Below, piece after piece: positions 40,671 to 43,360 of a DNA stretch of 43,360 nucleotides (position 1 is the stretch's first letter; every line of letters begins with the position of its first letter). The notes under the pieces are model-generated. The model made no database searches. It was not told the origin of the DNA and saw nothing but the letters and a program-made list of their open reading frames with translations. The stretch comes from Plantago elongata. Taxonomy: Eukaryota > Streptophyta > Magnoliopsida > Lamiales > Plantaginaceae. The stretch is taken from contig JAYMSP010000704.1 in NCBI GenBank assembly GCA_036897095.1, positions 1-43,360 of the forward strand. The letters are read 5' to 3'. Made by a program: the position numbers and the translations under genes.

Positions 40671-43360
40671 TCTCGAGTTCTATATGTTTATGCACATTTT
40701 TTATCATGGTTTTTTAAGGACATTTTAATCATGATTAATCTAGGTACATTTGATTAATCTATGACGTCTACTCCTATAGTTTCTTTGATCATGAATTTTT
40801 AAGGACATTTTGAAAAAAAAAAAAAAAAAGTTCTGTTAGCAATCTAGTCAACTGATCAAACTCAAAAAATCACCTATCAACTCATTTCAAATAAAAAATG
40901 AAATGATCAAAAAATTAAAAAAAGGAAAAAGAAATGCAAATATCATAAAATAAACACAAAATCACATGAAATATGATCTTTAAATAATTAAATTAGAAAA
41001 ATAAAGACGTTAATAAAAAAAATTCAAATTTACCTTCTAAATATTTTTAAAATTTAAATAATATTTTTTAAGAATTATCTATTTTTTACTTTAATATTTT
41101 GAATTCTAACAGAATGAATATGTTAAATTTTTTATTTTTTGATTGTTGTCAGGCAGAGCGAAAGTTTGTCTAACCATAGAAAAGTCCATCTTACTTTCGT
41201 AACCCTTGAGGACAGAGTTGGAAACCATCAATATTTATGACGTCAATAAATTTTTTTATGATATATGTAACTATTAATTATTTTTTTCAGGAGAAAAAAC
41301 AGGTTAACTCTTGACTTTCTTAATGTTGACTCCGTTGACCGTTAGTTGACAATTAACGCCAAAAAGAAAATCCGACTTTCTAGGTGTTTTTTGAAAGACA
41401 AAATTGAAACTAGTAGTAAAATGAAAAGTTGGACATTTCTAGGGATGTTTGAAATTAACCCTAAAATAAAAGTACTGGTATGTTCCCAGTTTTAATTTAG
41501 GTTTTTCAAGACAGCCTTAACCTTTTCAGAGCTGAAATATCTCTCACTTTCACCAAGTGAAGCCATTTCGTTCTTTAGTGATGTAATATATAATGATCTG
41601 TACAGAAAGTGTACATGCTCAACAAGATGCAAAATGTGTAAATACTCAGAAGTAATATCAATATAAAAAAGTAAATTAAATAACACGAAGCTTTTTATAG
41701 TGGAATCTAATGGTGGCGTAATACTTCAAGTACTTCCGCTACTTTGTAACCTTTCTTGAGTTGTTCCTAAGCTTTCCAATCTAAGTACTTCATATCCTCA
41801 GTAATGCATGTTAGAGTTTTTTTTATGGTAATTTGTCGGGTGAGAAGGCTCTTAACAATTTCATCAATTATATAAAAGGGCTCTGTAGATGCTAGATTAC
41901 ATAATCAGATTTCAATGTATTGTAACTTGTTCTTTTACTGACCCAAGTCTTGATGTTGTTCAAGAGAATGAATCTTAGATGTTAGTTACAACTTAGTCTT
42001 CTAGATTAATTCAAATCTTTTATAATATTCAATCGTTGTTAAGAATTAGGACACTTAGAACTTTCGTGCTACTTAGAACTCAAGAGCTTGTAGTCACAAC
42101 AGTAAACTAAAGAAGCAAAAGACTTGTATGCTTTAGACTGGTGTATGATCAGTTTAGTTCAAGGTGTTAAGTGTATTTCAAGTATTCTAAGTGGTGATAT
42201 ACATAGTTGAATTTCAAGCCATTTTTAAATAGTATTTATGCTTAATGAAAATCAAACTAACGATATTTGAAAACTATACGTATGGGAATGATATTTGTCT
42301 ATTTTTCAGAGATTTTTCCTTTTGTGTAGATATTTATGATTGTGTAATAAATGTAATGTACTATTTTTGTCATGTAGTGTCAACAAATGAATGCAAGTAT
42401 TTTGAGGCTTTGCAAGTCCCTTTTTAGAGACATTTAATGCTTCAGATATTTGTTGAAACATTTTAGTCATTCAAATATTTAAATTCTTCAAAGTATCCGG
42501 GGCCAAAATTACTTGGGGAACTTTATCCTTAGCCTCATAAATTTTGTGCAGTCTTTCGATCTTCAACAATTCATCTTTGATCGTTGAATTCTTCCTTTTT
42601 GGACTTGTTTAAAGATACAAAAATTACATTTAAAGGTCTAAGACATATACAAGATTTGCTAGACTACCATACGTCGTAAATTTACTTAATATTAGCTTTG
42701 TTATATATAATTATATATAGTGAGGTGTAAATACTTTACAGGTTACATATCACCTATGGTACAGGGAACGTAATCTACATGTTTTTTGGACGGTGAAATG
42801 TAAGTGTAATTAGTACATAATTAATGGAAAATGTATCCACAAATAAAAAATTCTTTCAAGGATCGTGTTCAAAGAAAGAAAGAGAGAAAAATGGACTCAA
42901 TCTAACATAAAAAACTAATGTGTTGGTTATACATGTGGAAGACTTTTTTTCCAACGAAACTATACTTAAAGTTATTGGTGTTAAATAAATTGAGAGTAAA
43001 TTTTAACATACAAATAATACACTTATTTTTTAACATCTACTTATCTCATCCACGTCACTACCTGAGTGTCACACTCTACTTGAAAGCCATTATCATAACT
43101 TTCTCATTGTCTTCTTTGCCTTGAGTTATGGTACGTACCAATACCATATAGCCTTCTCTTCTGGTTTGATAGTCCTTGAACGATAGACACATGAAGTTTC
43201 CCTCTAAGTACTCTCGTAAGACTTGTTACGTCTAGGCACGACTCATTTTTTTTTCGGACTCCATCATTTCCTAGGTATTGACTGCAAACTGACAAATGTC
43301 GTTGCGGCAATGCCAAAGATTTTTTTATACAAGATGGCAATTAGCAAGGAAATTAAGATC
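40671..43360. other. AT-rich spacer to the window end; no gene
   Basis: It includes a poly(A) run at 40815-40832. Short open frames are at background level and match nothing I know. Stretches at 41130-41470 and 42930-43330 have somewhat higher complexity, but neither shows a domain, LTR, PBS or inverted repeat that I could support. Confidence 0.45.

Overview
The window is plant nuclear DNA, almost certainly from a eudicot. It is AT-rich and full of decayed Ty1/copia retrotransposons, a long Ty3/gypsy-type LTR, MITEs and tRNA-derived repeats. Its genes are microsomal plant enzymes with plant-type GT-AG introns. The species cannot be fixed from the sequence alone.

Only three intact host genes are visible, all on the + strand: a CYP76-type cytochrome P450 (17428-19126, three exons, 498 aa) and two divergent FAD2-like fatty acid desaturases, FAD2-A (21443-22564, one coding exon, 373 aa) and FAD2-B (35205-36394, two coding exons, 368 aa). 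Both FAD2 proteins keep the three histidine boxes of membrane di-iron desaturases. FAD2-A carries changes next to boxes 1 and 3 that suggest a divergent FAD2 (desaturase, acetylenase, hydroxylase or conjugase class). FAD2-B has a canonical third box but an intron inside its coding sequence, which is unusual for FAD2. A P450 beside two divergent FAD2 genes suggests a small cluster for a modified fatty acid or polyacetylene; this is inference.

Layout. 1-600: purine-rich repeat. 600-6425: decayed copia element A with about 150-bp LTRs, interrupted at 2856-4199 by an internally deleted copia derivative B that keeps two LTRs, a PBS, a PPT and the RNase H tail. 7.5-11.1 kb: Sirevirus-like copia remnant (gag, protease, RNase H; integrase and RT missing). 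About 12.5-14.78 kb: probable long gypsy LTR in reverse orientation containing a Stowaway-like MITE. 14.78-15.94 kb: relic of the 'putative plant transposon protein' family, followed by two identical purine-tract motifs and a possible LTR. 17.4-22.6 kb: CYP76 and FAD2-A. 22.94-27.22 kb: copia element C on the minus strand, same LTR family as B, with a truncated 5' LTR. 27.28-28.21 kb: a non-coding element with long inverted repeats. 28.4-35.1 kb: AT-rich spacer with a MITE pair, SINE-like heads and a copia gag relic. 35.2-36.4 kb: FAD2-B. 37.0-40.7 kb: an unclassified repeat island built of degenerate units around GAGAACATGG, bounded by inward-facing leader-like ends. 40.7-43.36 kb: AT-rich spacer with nothing recognised.

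The three enzymes would all sit in the endoplasmic reticulum, the FAD2-like proteins acting on phospholipid-bound acyl chains and the P450 drawing electrons from NADPH-P450 reductase. Retrotransposons have expanded the distance between the two FAD2 genes to 12.6 kb.
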